From positions 1,449,001-1,513,000 of the forward strand of contig JARFJB010002198.1 of assembly GCA_036346205.1 (NCBI GenBank): a stretch of DNA of 64,000 nucleotides, in the 5' to 3' direction. Below are positions 1-13,311 of this stretch, one piece after another (within the stretch, counting starts at the first letter, position 1; the number at the start of each line of letters is the position of its first letter). The DNA is from Vesta saturnalis. Taxonomy: Eukaryota > Arthropoda > Insecta > Coleoptera > Lampyridae. The position numbers were made by a program, and so were the translations under genes. The notes under the pieces are model-generated. The model was given only the letters and a program-made list of their open reading frames with translations, searched no databases and was not told the DNA's origin.

Positions 1-3000
1 AATGATCGAAATGATTGAAATGATTGAAATGATTGAAATGATTGAAATGATTGAAATGATTGAAATGATTGAAATGATTGAAATGATTGAAATGATTTAA
101 ATGATTTCAATGATTGAAATGATTGAAATGATTGAAATGATCGAAATGATTGAAATTATCGAAATGATCGAAATGATCGAAATGATCGAAATGATCGAAA
201 TGATCGACATGATCGACATGATCGAAATGATCGAAATGATCGAAATGATCGAAATGATCGAAATGATCGAAATGATCGAAATGATCGAAATGATCGAAAT
301 GATCGAAATGATCGAAATGATCGAAATGATCGAAATGATCGAAATGATCGAAATGACCGACATGATCGAAATGATCGAAATGATCGAAATGATCGAAATG
401 ATCGAAATGATCGAAATGATCGAAATGATCGAAATGATCGAAATGATCGAAATGATCGAAATGATCGAAATGATCGAAATGATCGAAATGATCGAAATGA
501 TCGAAATGATCGAAATGATCGAAATGATCGAAATGATCGAAATGATCGAAATGATCGAAATGATCGAAATGATCGAAATGATCGAAATGATCGAAATGTC
601 GAAATGATTGAAATGATTGAAATGATTGAAATGATTGAAATGATTGAAATGATTGAAATGATTGAAATGATTGAAATGATTTAAATGATTTAAATGATTG
701 AAATGATTGAAATGATTGAAATGATCGAAATGATTGAAATTATCGAAATGATCGAAATGATCGAAATGATCGAAATGATCGAAATGATCGACATGATCGA
801 AATGATCGAAATGATCGAAATGATCGAAATGATCGAAATGATCGAAATGATCGAAATGATCGAAATGATCGAAATGATCGAAATGATCGAAATGATCGAA
901 ATGATCGAAATGATCGAAATGATCGAAATGACCGACATGACCGAAATGATCGAAATGTTCGAAATGTTCGAAATGATCGAAATGATCGAAATGATCGAAA
1001 TGATCGAAATGATCGAAATGATCGAAATGATCGAAATGATCGAAATGATCGAAATGATCGAAATGATCGAAATGATCGAATTGATCGAAATGATCGAAAT
1101 GATCGAAATGATCGAAATGATCGAAATGATCGAAATGATCGAAATGATCGAAATGATCGAAATGGTCGAAATGGTCGAAATGGTCGAAATGGTCGAAATG
1201 ATCGAAATGATCGAAATGATCGAAATGATCGAAATGATCGAAATGATCGAAATGATCGAAATGATCGAAATGATCGAAATGATCGAAATGATCGAAATGA
1301 TCGAAATGATCGAAATGATCGAAATGATCGAAATGATCGAAATGATCGAAATGATCGAAATGATCGAAATGATCGAAATGATCGAAATGATCGAAATGAT
1401 CGAAATGATCGAAATGATCGAAATGATCGAAATGATCGAAATGATCGAAATGATCGAAATGATCGAAATGATCGAAATGATCGAAATGATCGAAATGATC
1501 GAAATGATCGAAATGATCGAAATGATCGAAATGATCGAAATGATCGAAATGATCGAAATGATCGAAATGATCGAAATGATCGAAATGATCGAAATGATCG
1601 AAATGATCGAAATGATCGAAATGATCGAAATGATCGAAATGATCGAAATGATCGAAATGATCGAAATGATCGAAATGATCGAAATGATCGAAATGATCGA
1701 AATGATCGAAATGATCGAAATGATCGAAATGATCGAAATGATCGAAATGATCGAAATGATCGAAATGATCGAAATGATCGAAATGATCGAAATGATCGAA
1801 ATGATCGAAATGATCGAAATGATCGAAATGATCGAAATGATCGAAATGATCGAAATGATCGAAATGATCGAAATGATCGAAATGATCGAAATGATCGAAA
1901 TGATCGAAATGATCGAAATGATCGAAATGATCGAAATGATCGAAATGATCGAAATGATCGACATGATCGAAATGATCGAAATGATCGAAATGATCGAAAT
2001 GATCGAAATGATTGAAATGATTGAAATGATTGAGATGATTGAGATGATTGAGATGATTGAGATGATTGAGATGATTGAGATGATTGAGATGATTGAGATG
2101 ATTGAGATGATTGAGATGATTGAGATGATTGAGATGATGAATGATGATGATCGAAATGATTGAGATGATTGAGATGATTGAGATGATTGAGATGATTGAG
2201 ATGATTGAGATGATTGAGATGATTGAGATGATTGAGATGATTGAGATGATTGAGATGATTGAGATGATTGAGATGATTGAGATGATTGAGATGATTGAGA
2301 TGATTGAGATGATTGAGATGATTGAGATGATTGAGATGATTGAGATGATTGAGATGATTGAGATGATTGAGATGATTGAGATGATTGAGATGATTGAGAT
2401 GATTGAGATGATTGAGATGATTGAGATGATTGAGATGATTGAGATGATTGAGATGATTGAGATGATTGAGATGATTGAGACGATTGAGAAGATTGAGATG
2501 ATTGAGATGATTGAGATGATTGAGATGATTGAGATGATTGAGATGATTGAGATGATTGAGATGATTGAGATGATTGAGATGATTGAGATGATTGAGATGA
2601 TTGTTATGATTGAGACGATTGAGACGATTGAGACGATTGAGACGATTGAGGCGATTGAGACGATTGAGACGATTGAGACGATTGAGACGATTGAGACGAT
2701 TGAGACGATTGAGACGATTGAGACGATTGAGACGATTGAGACGATTGAGACGATTGAGACGATTGGGACGATTGAGACGATTGAGACGATTGAGACGATT
2801 GAGACGATTGAGACGATTGAGACGATTGAGACGATTGAGACGATTGAGACGATTGAGACGATTGAGACGATTGAGACGATTGAGACGATTGAGACGATTG
2901 AGACGATTGAGACGATTGAGACGATTGAGACGATTGAGACGATTGAGACGATTGGAACGATTGGAACGATTGGAACGATTGAAACGATTGAAACGATTGA

Positions 3001-3135
3001 AACGATTGAAACGATTGAAACGATTGAAACGATTGAAACGATTGGAACGATTGGAATGATTGAACTGATTCAAATGATTCAAATGATTCAAATGATTCAA
3101 ATGATTCAAATGATTCAAATGATTCAAATATTTCT
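1..3135. repeat. Satellite array with 9-bp unit
   Basis: A 3.1-kb tandem array of a 9-bp unit runs off the left edge of the window. The unit changes in blocks: ATGATTGAA (start and about 600-720), ATGATCGAA (about 130-2000, the main block), ATGATTGAG (about 2030-2600), ACGATTGAG (about 2610-2950), ACGATTGGA/ACGATTGAA (2950-3050), then ATGATTCAA (3060-3130). Because 9 is a multiple of 3, all frames stay open and give long artificial reading frames on both strands (MIE, SII and similar repeats). None of these looks like a protein gene. Confidence 0.97.
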
Positions 3136-3400
3136 AACGTTTCAAATTATTTCAATACTTTCAACAATTCCATGATTCCAGTCATTCCGATGATTCAATG
3201 AGTCCAATGTTGCTAGCGGTTCCAGCTTTATCATTGATACCATTAATTGCAATGACCCCAGGGTTTCAAAGGTTTAGCAATTATAGCAATGATTCAAATA
3301 ATTTTAATGATTCCAATGATAAGTACGAATTATTCGTATGGTTAAAATGATTCCTATAATTTCCATCATTCGAATGATTCTAACCACTTTGTACCGGATA
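3136..3400. repeat. Decayed edge of the 9-bp satellite
   Basis: Scattered variants of the satellite unit (TGATTCCAA, TGATTCAAA and similar) persist among unrelated bases and fade out by about 3400. This is the expected mutational decay at the end of an array. Confidence 0.7.
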
Positions 3401-4313
3401 GTCGTGCAACATTTAATTTTTTGGTTCATGGGTGGCTTAATTTCCCTCCTTTAATTCAAAATGATAAGAAATAGGTCCCACTATCAAAGAAATTGTTGCA
3501 TATAACGCGTTTTATGTTTAAGTAGTGTGAAATATAGTTAAGAGGCGGACGCACAGGATGAGGGTTATGAATGTAACGACATGATGTATTGCTAGAAGAC
3601 ATAGTATTCTATTTACACAAAGGGTGTACTAAAATATTTTCTAATCTTAATTTAAAAACAGTCACTGCTTTAGAAAATGGTATAAAAATTCGATTAGGTA
3701 AGCCAAAGGATCAAATGGAATAGGTAAGAAATTTATGAAATATATTGGGCACGCTAAGCGACCTATCAAAGTAAATAAATGTAGTAAAAAACGAAATGTA
3801 TTGAGGAAATATTTCTTTTATGAAAATGAAATTTTTACAGGCTCCATTATTTAAGTATAAAAATATTATTGTAAGTAATAGAACATAATCAACCTGAAGA
3901 CGCTGAAGTAACGTTTTCTGTTAATTCACGAAAGGGAGTCAAGCTTCGTGACGCTCCAGCTCAAAATGGTCAACATTAGACGATAATAGGTATAAATAAT
4001 AGGCACCTTTTATAGTATACAATTGTTTTGCTCGTAAAGTTGGGAAGAAACAAGATATTACACATGGCGATACATGGCTCATTAACGCGTCAAAAAGTTT
4101 AAGGAAAAGTTTCAAAATAAAATTAAACCACTCGCCTGCTGGACTTTTTACTTGGAGATATTATAATTCAAAATACGTAGATTCTTTTCGTAGTCAAACT
4201 TAGTGTACATGTTTAATCTTAAATCCCGTTTAGTACAATTTAACTTTGGAGCGCATCAGAAAGGTGTATTAGGTTTATTACAAAACTAAAAGAAAGAAGT
4301 ATACAAATTAACA
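3401..4313. other. AT-rich intergenic stretch, nothing recognised
   Basis: No reading frame of useful length, RNA fold or repeat was recognised. It separates the satellite from the 3' end of the first serine-hydrolase gene. Confidence 0.4.
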
Positions 4314-4319
4314 TTTATT
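4314..4319 (-). promoter_or_regulatory. Candidate polyadenylation signal (AATAAA)
   Basis: TTTATT on the plus strand reads AATAAA on the minus strand about 60 nt past the stop codon of the minus-strand hydrolase gene. A second AATAAA (4374-4379) lies immediately after the stop and is less well placed. Confidence 0.45.
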
Positions 4320-4379
4320 TTTACTTCGTCTCGAATGATTTAAAACAATGGCAGGCGTACATTTACATTGCTTTTTATT

Positions 4380-5322
4380 CTAAAGGTGACATTGTGTATT
4401 TAAAAAATTGTTTATGAGTGGTGCAACAAGTTCTGGAGAATTTAAATGTACATGATGGTTCCCTTCTACAGCTTTTGTAATACATTTTGAGTAACCGCTA
4501 TTGAGTAATTGAATTATTATTTTTCTAAATTTCAGGGGTGTTGTGTCTGAGGCGACTATGCTGAGCGTTGGACATGTAAGTGGATATTTATTTGCAAATA
4601 AAGCTAATGAATCACTTGTAATTAGTGCGTATAAAACAGCTCTAAGCCGTCTATCACTTATAAATCGGCATTGGTCTTTATCAAGGCACTCTATATTGCG
4701 ATTATATAACATTTCAGATGGTTTATGAGCAAGTCTTCCAAAAACTCGTTTAAAAATAGCAGCCCTTAATCCAATTTCATACGTAAACGTAGTAAACGAA
4801 CTATTTGTCCGTTTATGATTAGTTCTTGCCATATTTTCAACGTACTCTCTAAAATAGTTTTTTAATTTTTTACTGTGGTAAGGTAATATGTATGTTGCTT
4901 CAACTAAAATTAATTTTGATACCTGTTTGGGATACATTTGGGTATAAACAGTAAGTATATTACCGCCAAAGCTATGACCCAAGAGAATGATAGTATCTTC
5001 TTTAAAATAACGAATAACCAAGTGAATCGATAAAAGGAAATCCCAATAGTTATAAAACACTTGGTCTGGTAAATGGCTTGATTTACCGTGACCCGGTAAG
5101 TCAATGCATACATAGTAATATAAAGGAGATAAGTGTGGAATTAATCCAGAGAAAGATTCAGCATTATCTAGAAGACCGTGCAGCATTAGAATTTTCGCGT
5201 TTTCTTCATTGCCCCATGTTTTGGCTACAAATGTGTAATACGTAATTAATTTTTCAATTAAACGTACACTAACCTGCAATAATACCCCAGGGAACCGGAA
5301 TCTCAATTTCTTTTGTAATCAT
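4380..5322 (-). CDS. Serine hydrolase-like alpha/beta hydrolase, copy A (two exons)
   Basis: An intact alpha/beta hydrolase of the SERHL/kraken type, 297 residues when joined as exon 1 5322-5274 and exon 2 5224-4380. The 49-bp intron (5273-5225, GTTAGT...TTTGTAG, phase 1) was inferred because joining the exons restores the family start, VPWGIIAAKTWG, whereas the unspliced frame begins with an unrelated leader. Visible motifs: oxyanion HG at residues 32-33, LPGHGKSSH near 59-67, nucleophile elbow GHSFGG with Ser101, and GNHHVH near 271-276 supplying the catalytic His. The acid residue is uncertain (an Asp near SDTTP is a candidate). No signal peptide is seen. Family members hydrolyse esters or related bonds; the substrate is unknown. 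A closely related paralogue lies at 21136-22075 on the opposite strand. There are no internal stops, so it is probably functional. Confidence 0.86.
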
Positions 5323-5679
5323 TATAATCACTGGTTGTACTTTAAACGACAATGTTCGCTTTCATATAGCCAAAATAACACTGCATTATGTTATCGCAAA
5401 TTCTGGACTAAAAATACAGGTTGCGTAAAGTATCGTTTTAATATTGTAATTGTACACACGCTACAGAACTTAACTGATAGGTTGAATGACTTTTTAAAAT
5501 TAAAGCAAAAAGATAAGAATTTTATATCAAAAATTAATGAGATCTATACTATCCCGTTTTCTAATCACGTTGTTTTTTAACAATCACTGTTTGGTTGTGA
5601 AATCTTTTTTTTTATACTTTATATTATTTTTATTTTTGTAAACTTTATGATCGAAATTGACATTACCTCATCAATATAT

Positions 5680-7310
5680 AGTTTTTTTTTTTTTTATAAT
5701 TATGGAACTAAACAGGATAAACTTGGTTATCGTGCTAAAGCACTCAGGAACACTTAGGAGGATGGATAGAGGGACATTGAATTCCCAAGAAATACCTATG
5801 AACAGCTACCTTAAATTTTTTCATTTCATAAGTGGGAGGAAAACAGGAACTAGGGAGATCATTCCAGAGTTTAGAATCCATGTAGAAGAATGTGGATTGC
5901 GCCCGTTTAGTACGACAAGTGGAGATTTGTGCTGCATACTGATGATGCAAATGATCTACCCGAGTGTTCCTAGCAAAGGTAGCCCGAGATGGAGCAAAGA
6001 ATGTAATTCAGTAGCGCAATAGCGAATACGATCTACCATATCGAGAGCGTATTGGGGAGCACCAACCCAGACGTGAGAATTATATTCTAGATGAGGTGGA
6101 ATTTGGGCCTTATACAACGGAAAGAGTTGTCGGGAGGTAAAGTACTGTTTAGATCTGTACAAAAAACCTATTTCACGAGCAGCTGTTTTGGTGGCTGACA
6201 GAAGATGGTCAACCCATGATAGATTTGATGATACAGTTATTGCTAACAGAATATTATGGTTTGAAAACTTAAGATCTGGGCCATTCATACTTACAACTGG
6301 AAATGATCTATCTTTTTTGGCACTGAGTTTTTTTAGCATTAGATTGTTGCTTCCCCATTCGAGAATACATCAAATGTCTTTGTTGGTTGAATTTGCCATT
6401 TCAGCTTTAATGCCTTGAAACATAGAAGGTAGTTTATCATTATGAGTAGACTAAGATGAACTACAATGAAGAGTGATGTCATCCAGCAAGGCAATGGATC
6501 GAATTGGTTGTTGAAGAAATAAGGCCATTTGCGTATAGCAGGAAAAGTGAAGGCGCTATAACTAAACCCTGTGACACGCCCACGTTAATGCTAACTTGTT
6601 TTAAAAAACAGCCATCAACTACGACATGTATTCGTCTTTTATCAAGGAAAGTAGAAACCCAGTTGATGAGAGTATTATTTAACCCAAACGAGGTGAGTTT
6701 GGCAAGTAACCACTTATTGCAAACTTGTTCAAATACCTTTGAGATATCTAAAATGGCTACAACTGTTTCACCGGATTGTTATAATGTATTATTCCAACCT
6801 TGGGTAACATATAAAAGATCACCTGTTGAACGACTCCGCTTAAACCCATATTGGTGGAGTTTCTTAGTTTCAAGGAAATAAAGCACTTGCTGATTGATCG
6901 TTTTTTCTATGATTGTAGACAAAATGGAAGTGATAGCAATTGATTGGCAGTTCAAAGGATCGATCTCATCGCCTTTTTTGGTAATAGATTGAACATTTGT
7001 TAACTTTCATGAAGAAGAAAATTCCCAGAAGACATAGAGATCGAATAGAGCTCAGATACGACTGGTACCAGTTCGGGGCAACAGACCATTAAGACAATAG
7101 CTGGGATACCGTCTGGGTCAGTCGCCTTATTGGGATCAAACCTACTGATAATACATTCTAAGAGATTGTACTGAAAATGAGTCGGTTTCATAGCGTATAA
7201 AGAAAAGTTGGCTAGGGGCACATCTTTTCCAGAATCATTAAGACATGAATTTGATCCAAATGAATCCACAAAAACATTGGCTTTGTCTACAGAATCAGCA
7301 ACTACAAAAC
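5680..7310 (-). mobile_element. CR1-group LINE copy 1: reverse transcriptase and 3' end, degenerate
   Basis: Minus-strand relic of a non-LTR retrotransposon. From 5' to 3' it reads: the pre-RT block with GPDG-like TDPDGIP (about 7130), QYGFKRSRSTGDLLY (about 6840), motif A altered to LDISKVFEQV (about 6745), motif B region GVSQGLVIAPS (about 6570), and motif C as LLDDITLHCS in another frame (about 6475). The tail has KLWNDLPSSCFPP (about 5860-5830). Several frameshifts break it. A T-run at about 5684-5698 on the plus strand fits a poly(A) tail, so the 3' end seems intact. The 5' half is at 8490-9760, separated by an inserted TIR element. Clade assignment (CR1/Daphne-like rather than classic Jockey) is inference. 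Confidence 0.82.
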
Positions 7311-8489
7311 GTGCCAGGGTGTAACGAATCTTTTACGTTCTTCGCTCATTCAGTTGTAAAATATAAGAAAAAAGGGTTTTTGCTAATTAATGATTAGTAA
7401 GTTGTGATAGGCAACTTAATTTGCATTTTGGTGTAACTTAAGTTGCATATTTTCTTAAAGGTTTATACTTCCATATCGTGGAGTTATTTTCTACACATAT
7501 TTCTCGCGCATCGTTACATCATCTGATACCGTGAGCGTCCTTTTTATCATTGCTGATGTACGTTTTTTTCAGGCAATAAGTTATTTTTGGTTTCCACCTA
7601 AATTTTGTGTAAAGTGCCATTGATTCGATGATAAGACACCTTTAACTCGTATTATATTAAAATCTGAAACATTTGCTCTTTGCAGGCACTTTTACTCGTA
7701 CTTTAATTACACCTTTACTTGCCCTTTTAACTATACTTTTACGTACACTTATACTTATAATTTTGCTATTTAGGGTGCTTTCATTTTATGATTGCATTTT
7801 GCATTTAATTCCGATCTACATTTAAATCACACATTTTATTTGAACCTTCAAGAGAATGCAATAAATTCTGGATTATTCAAATTGCAATGAATATAAATTT
7901 GTTAAAGCATTGAAATTATGACATATTGCGCAACATTGGTGCGAAGATTACATCATCTTTGGTTTACATTTACTTATTCCTTATGAACAGAACTTCTCAA
8001 GAAGTTGTACAAAAATTTAGTAACAGGTATTTTACCCCTATGACTTATTAGGATAAGGCTATTAACACTAGTTTTAAGAATTATTTTGTATAATCCCAAA
8101 CTTAAGTGCTTAATAAACATAATTTGTATATCTTTTAGTTGACATTTTGATGAATGCTTTATTGTATCCTCGGTTTAGTTATTCCGAGCGTAATAAAAAA
8201 AAATAACTTGGCGTCCGAGATAATTTTTATTATTGTTCTTAGAAGTTACTATATTGATGTTAGGTGAAAATAACCAAGCAGGAATTTGTGGTAATTAAGC
8301 AAATCCAAAAGCATGAGCCAGCCTCGATTTAATCTATCTTCTGAGTCAACGGCATTATCTTTTATTGAGTGATTGGTGGCTCTAGTTAGTTTAACGATTT
8401 GTATTGAGTTCGCTTTAAAGCATTTATTTACATTACCTATAAATTTTATACATATTATACCTATTTTTATACCAAATTATACCTGGCAC
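7311..8489 (+). mobile_element. Non-autonomous 1.18-kb TIR element, copy 1
   Basis: This segment interrupts a LINE: flanking sequence on both sides continues the same LINE linker/RT. It starts GTGCCAGGGTGTAAC and ends with the approximate inverse (TTATACCTGGCAC). It is about 1.18 kb with no credible protein. Related copies are at about 22110-23282 (opposite orientation) and about 24390-25561. Shared internal landmarks are GGTGTAACTTAAGTTGC near one end, a run of CACTTTTAC-like motifs in the middle, and CTTGGCGTCCGAGATAA and GTGAAAATAA near the other end. I could not settle the target-site duplication. It is best described as a MITE-like DNA transposon of unknown superfamily. Confidence 0.72.
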
Positions 8490-9760
8490 CATTATACAAC
8501 ATTACAAGGAAATGTAGATGTACAAAAGTTTTTACTAATGCCTTTAGCTAAAAGCAAAATTTACGACTTCCCGAAGGAGATGTAGCTATTTCATTTCATT
8601 TTCGTTGTTCTAGCAATTTTTTAGCTTTAGTGAGGGCACTTTTTCAGATATTCCTAGCACCAACGTATTCTGTATGACTTTCGACCGTTTCATTAGATTT
8701 CCATTTAATATAAGGTTATTTTTCAAAGATATTGCATCAGCACAAGCCTTATTAAACCAGGGTTGGGAACGTGAATGATCTATACGATTCTGTTTTTTTG
8801 GTAATGTATAACTCCATGCCCATGAGGATGACTTCAGATACTAAAAGAGCAATGTCCGAAGAAGAGGGCGACTTAAAACCATATTCACACCATGGAAAGG
8901 TTGCCAGGAAGTCTCGTAAATTACTCCATCTAGCTGACTTAAAACGCCACAAGGTTCTATTAGTGTTGCCATCAACAGCGGAATTAGGGACAGTAGAAAT
9001 TATTTCTATTAGACAATGGTCAGAGAGACCTAGAGCGGAAAGAACGGAAGTTTTATAAACAGGTGGGTTTGATGTAAGAAAGAGATCTAGAAGGGAATAA
9101 GGCTAGGATTGTCAGGGATTCTTATGGGTTCAGAAATCAATTGTGTGAGATCACGAGCAATACCAACTGTTGCTGCACTACGACCAGCTGGATCAATCGT
9201 AGATGAAAATTGAATCCAATTAGAGTTATACACATTGAAATCTCCTACAAACGAGATATCGCAAGATGGAAACTGAAACAGAAGGTAGTCAACTTTCAAA
9301 CTAAGGTAACCGAAGAAGTCTTGAACGTTATTGTCATTAGAAGACCTATAAATGTAACAGTAAAATCTCCCAAATTTTAGGACCAGAATGTTTAAGCCAA
9401 ATTCCTCTTGGAAGCAATGCTGTCATTGATATAGGCACATACGCCTCCTTTATATCAAAAGTTGGAGCGAAGGTTGTATTGGGGCTAAGGCAAGTCGTGT
9501 GAATCGGAGCGTTCAAAGGAGGCTTGTGTTTCAGATAGAAATAAAATATCAGGTTATATTGTTTAAGATGTTGATGAACAACAGTAAGATTGGACCTGAT
9601 ACTGCGGATGTTGCAATAGTAGATCAGAAAGTTGACACATTCGATGACCGAGTTCGCTTGGGCCCTGCCCTCACGGACATCCGAATGGGGTAGGATTTTA
9701 CGTCTGGCATTTATTACCCTAGAAACCACAGCCATCTTTTTTGTAACTTACGAGTTCATT
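8490..9760 (-). mobile_element. CR1-group LINE copy 1: endonuclease half, degenerate
   Basis: Minus-strand 5' half of the LINE whose RT is at 5680-7310. It opens near MAVVSRVIN (9735) and carries the endonuclease start CNIRSIRSNL (about 9620), the catalytic-site block VGDFNVYNSNW (about 9250), and the linker FPWCEYGFKSPSSSDIALL (about 8880). The same blocks occur at 15085-15577, 28066-28480 and 29975-30450, which shows they are copies of one family. Frameshifts and stops preclude activity. Confidence 0.8.
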
Positions 9761-9895
9761 TCAATAATGTTTAAACCGTGTACTCAAATTTTTGCCGGTA
9801 ACTCTAACCTCCGCAACAAATTTTTGTGAGTTACTTTACCTAAAGGAATTTATTCTATTTTAGAATTATAATCTGGTTTATAAGCACTCAAATGC

Positions 9896-10250
9896 GGGCA
9901 TAAATTAGCCTTTATGGCAACGATTGCACTGATTATTCAAATAAGCTTCGGTATGGAAGTCATACATTACGATTTGTAGAAAGTAAAAGTACACAGTAAC
10001 ATCAATATACCCAACTATCTATACAACACCTAAATTTGCAACGGCACAATTCTCACAAACCGGGCATAAATTGGCCTTTGTGGCTCTATGGCACAAAGTA
10101 ATCAAGAATTCCTAAGCAACGATTGCACTAATTAGTTAAACAAGCTTCGGTATGGAAATCATTTATAGAAAGTAAAAGTACACAGTAACATCAATACAGC
10201 AAACTATCTGCACAATACTAAAATTTGCATAGGCACAAGTCTCACAAACT
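9896..10250. repeat. Two-copy tandem duplication, about 170-185 bp units
   Basis: Unit 1 (9896-10061) and unit 2 (10062-about 10250) share GGGCATAAATT, CCTTTRTGGC, AACGATTGCACT, AAGCTTCGGTATGGAA, AGTACACAGTAACATCAATA and CAAACTATCT-like blocks in the same order. Unit 2 carries a short extra segment after TGTGGC. Non-coding. Confidence 0.8.
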
Positions 10251-11310
10251 TGCTGGAAATTTTTTGTTTGAAAGTTTTAGAAACTAAAATAGAATAAAAC
10301 GTTGTACGTACTTGGGCATAACATAGGAAGTAACATCAAAACTAACTAAAACATTGTGGTAACTAAATACTATTTATTTGTTTGAGCTTGAAAACGTCAA
10401 ATGAATTTTTTAAATAAGATTTTGATTTTTCACAAATGGGTTGTAATATTCTGACTTGTAGTTGAAGCACTGTGTATAAAATGACTTCGATTAACAGATT
10501 AAAAACATTGACCGAGAGAATTACAAAACCTTGTTTCAATTTTACTAAAAAATGGTTATAGTGCAACACAAATTAATAAAATATTAAAGAAGCAACAAAC
10601 ACAACGTACAGAGTTCACAATAATCAAACAATAATAGAAAGCTGTTTATGTTACCATATATAAAAGGTGTCACAGATAAAATTGCAAGAAAATTTCCAAA
10701 AAGTGAGTTCAAAGTCGTTTTCAAACCATAAAAGACCATTTCCCAATTACTCCCTATTTCGAAAGATAAAATTCATAACGAAAACTAAGGTTTTATGAAA
10801 TAAAATGTAATGGATGTTTTAAATCTTAGATTGGACAAACAAATAGAAAAATTTCTGTACGAGCACAAGAACATAACCTACCGATTAGACAAAAAGTTCT
10901 ATCATCATCTTTAGCAAGTGATACCGTAGAAACTGGACATAAGTTGAATTGCTCGCTCCAGAAAACACACTGCAAAGAAGAATAATCAGAGAAGCCATTG
11001 AAATAGAAAGATGACCTCACTCATTGAACAAAAGGGATGACGACCAACAAAACCTCTTACACGAAGTATAATACCAGCTTCTTTTTATAAATCATCACAA
11101 ATGACACCAACCACTCACAATGAAGCACATGATTCTTTACTAGAACAACATGGTCTTGTTACACGTAGTCACACACGTAGATCTCAATCTAATAATATTA
11201 GATATATCAACATACCCTATTCACGTCAACTACGTGTCACAGTTTTTGACTTCTTGAAAAAGGGTTCTAAGAAATGGAACCGAAACGTAGAAGAAAAATA
11301 AACGTTAACA

Positions 11311-11314
<4 letters not shown>
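10251..11314. other. AT-rich stretch with no gene recognised
   Basis: Only short frames of no known similarity. No splice-bounded exon or RNA was recognised. Confidence 0.4.

Positions 11315-11372
<58 letters not shown>
11315..11372. repeat. (AT)n microsatellite
   Basis: 58 bp of uninterrupted AT dinucleotides. The YIYIYI frames across it are artefacts. Confidence 0.98.
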
Positions 11373-11374
<2 letters not shown>

Positions 11375-13311
11375 TGATCTTATTCGATCAAATCTGAAGA
11401 TAGAGACCTCACGTGATGAATTTCCGGTAATCAAGGTAGATCTTGAATTATCACGCATTGAATCTTATTGTAGACTTAATTTCCTCTGCATATAGTTTTA
11501 AAAGACTGACCTTATTAAATATAGATTGATTTTTTCTTAACAGTTTTAAAGATCTCATTTTGGATAGTAGAGAATTTTATAGATGCTCTATATTTCCTAT
11601 GCAGAGCAGTCGGAAGCAGTCGTTTGCCCTTCGGTTCACGTCCGAAATGATTAAAAACATTAAGTCATATGACTCACCTGAATCAATAATTTATAGCTAA
11701 GCATTTCAGAAGCAACATTTTTTAGATTATACGCGCCTGTGTGGATGAAATTTGCCTTGGAATTTTTTTTATATTAGGGTACTCGAATATTATATATAGA
11801 AACTTACATTAATATTGTTACCGTGAACTTGTATTTTAAAGTTTGTTATCGCAGTTTCGATAAAAGGAATTGAATTTCATGATGGTTGAAGAGAGTCTTA
11901 CAGAAACACAGTATGAGCCGCGCTGGTTTATATTTATTTGTATTTGATAACGAAAGGTTCAGACGTGGTTAACTAGTTTTGCATACTTTGAAACTTACCA
12001 ATTCATTTATGGATTGAGTTGTTATTTGGGAAGTCCATTGAAGAGTGTTAGTTTAGTACTTTGCTCATTTTTGGAGTAAAATTGCATTTTAACGGATTGT
12101 GATATTGTAGAATTTGGTTGAGTTATTTGTGCATCGAGAAAGTACATCCACGTCCACAGCTGTTCAGACAGATAAAAGATTGCTGTAAAGAAATATCGCT
12201 ATAAAAAAATGTTGTGTATATAAAAGACAAAAAACGTTTTGTAAAGAAATAAATGCTTGTGTATATTAAGCCAAGTGAAGCAGTTATTAAAAATGGTCGG
12301 CTAGTTGAAATTGACGACAGGAGAATTGTCTACATACTGTATACCAAAACTCACAACACGAAAATCTGTCGAAGCTATGTTTTCGACGTCATTATTTATT
12401 GTGCCGTTACGGTGTTGAATTGAATTATGGTAATTAAGATCAATGATCTTGGGAATTCTGAACCTTGCAAGTTTCACTTCAAGTTAATAGTTAGAATTTT
12501 AAGTAAGAAAGGTAGCGCTTTACTTCCTTCCGGAAGTAAATTTATTTGTTTTCAATTTGATAATAACTGTACCAATACTCTAATTGTTTTTTTTTTAAAT
12601 TTTATATCATAATAAATAATTAGTGTTAATGAATTTGAGTGTATTATTTTGTAAAATTATATGGTGATTCCTGTTCTTCCCTACAGCGTTATTATTACTT
12701 ACGAAGTACTAAAGTTAAAAGATATTTTGAATACGTTCATGTTACTGAGTTGTTTATTTTTTGTTATGGAAATTTTTGATTTGCACGACCTCACAGCGGC
12801 AACTTCATTTTTTTATGCTTTTGATGAAAGCTTTCGACGTAATAATTGGTGAGAGGTTTTCATTTCTTCACCTGGTTTATGCAACGTAAGGTAAGCTAGT
12901 TTTTTGTTTGTTTTAAACTTTGCTCTGGAATACTCGCATATAGATATTTAGATCCCGACGTTATAAATTATATATAAATATAAATATATAAATAATATAT
13001 ATAAATTATAAACAGACTGACGCCCATTTAATTTATGCCCCCCCTATTGTGTCTTACGGATTACGAGCTGATTAATAACAGAATTAGTAATACGCCCAAC
13101 TCCTTTATTCGATGGAGCTTTCGGTTCCTTTCTCTTCTCTGCCACTTACGATTCTATTGCCATTTCACTCACTTATATATCCACTTGATCGTAGCTACAT
13201 CTCTCCATTGCGACATGATTTTATGTCAAATGGCCCCACCTTTATCAATATTGTATGTTTCACTCAATATACTTAGATACTTGACAATGAAGGTTAAGTC
13301 GATATAGTCTA
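11373..13311. other. Long stretch without a recognised gene
   Basis: AT-rich, with short open frames on the plus strand at 12427-12612, 12661-12852 and 13035-13307. None matches a family I know or has convincing splice sites. Confidence 0.4.

Noticed and set aside
101..3175. Very long open frames on both strands (MIE, SII, NRL, SFR repeats)
   Set aside because: They arise from a 9-bp tandem repeat that is a multiple of three, so every frame stays open. There is no gene context.
11267..11495. Overlapping YIYIYI open frames
   Set aside because: Products of the (AT)n microsatellite.
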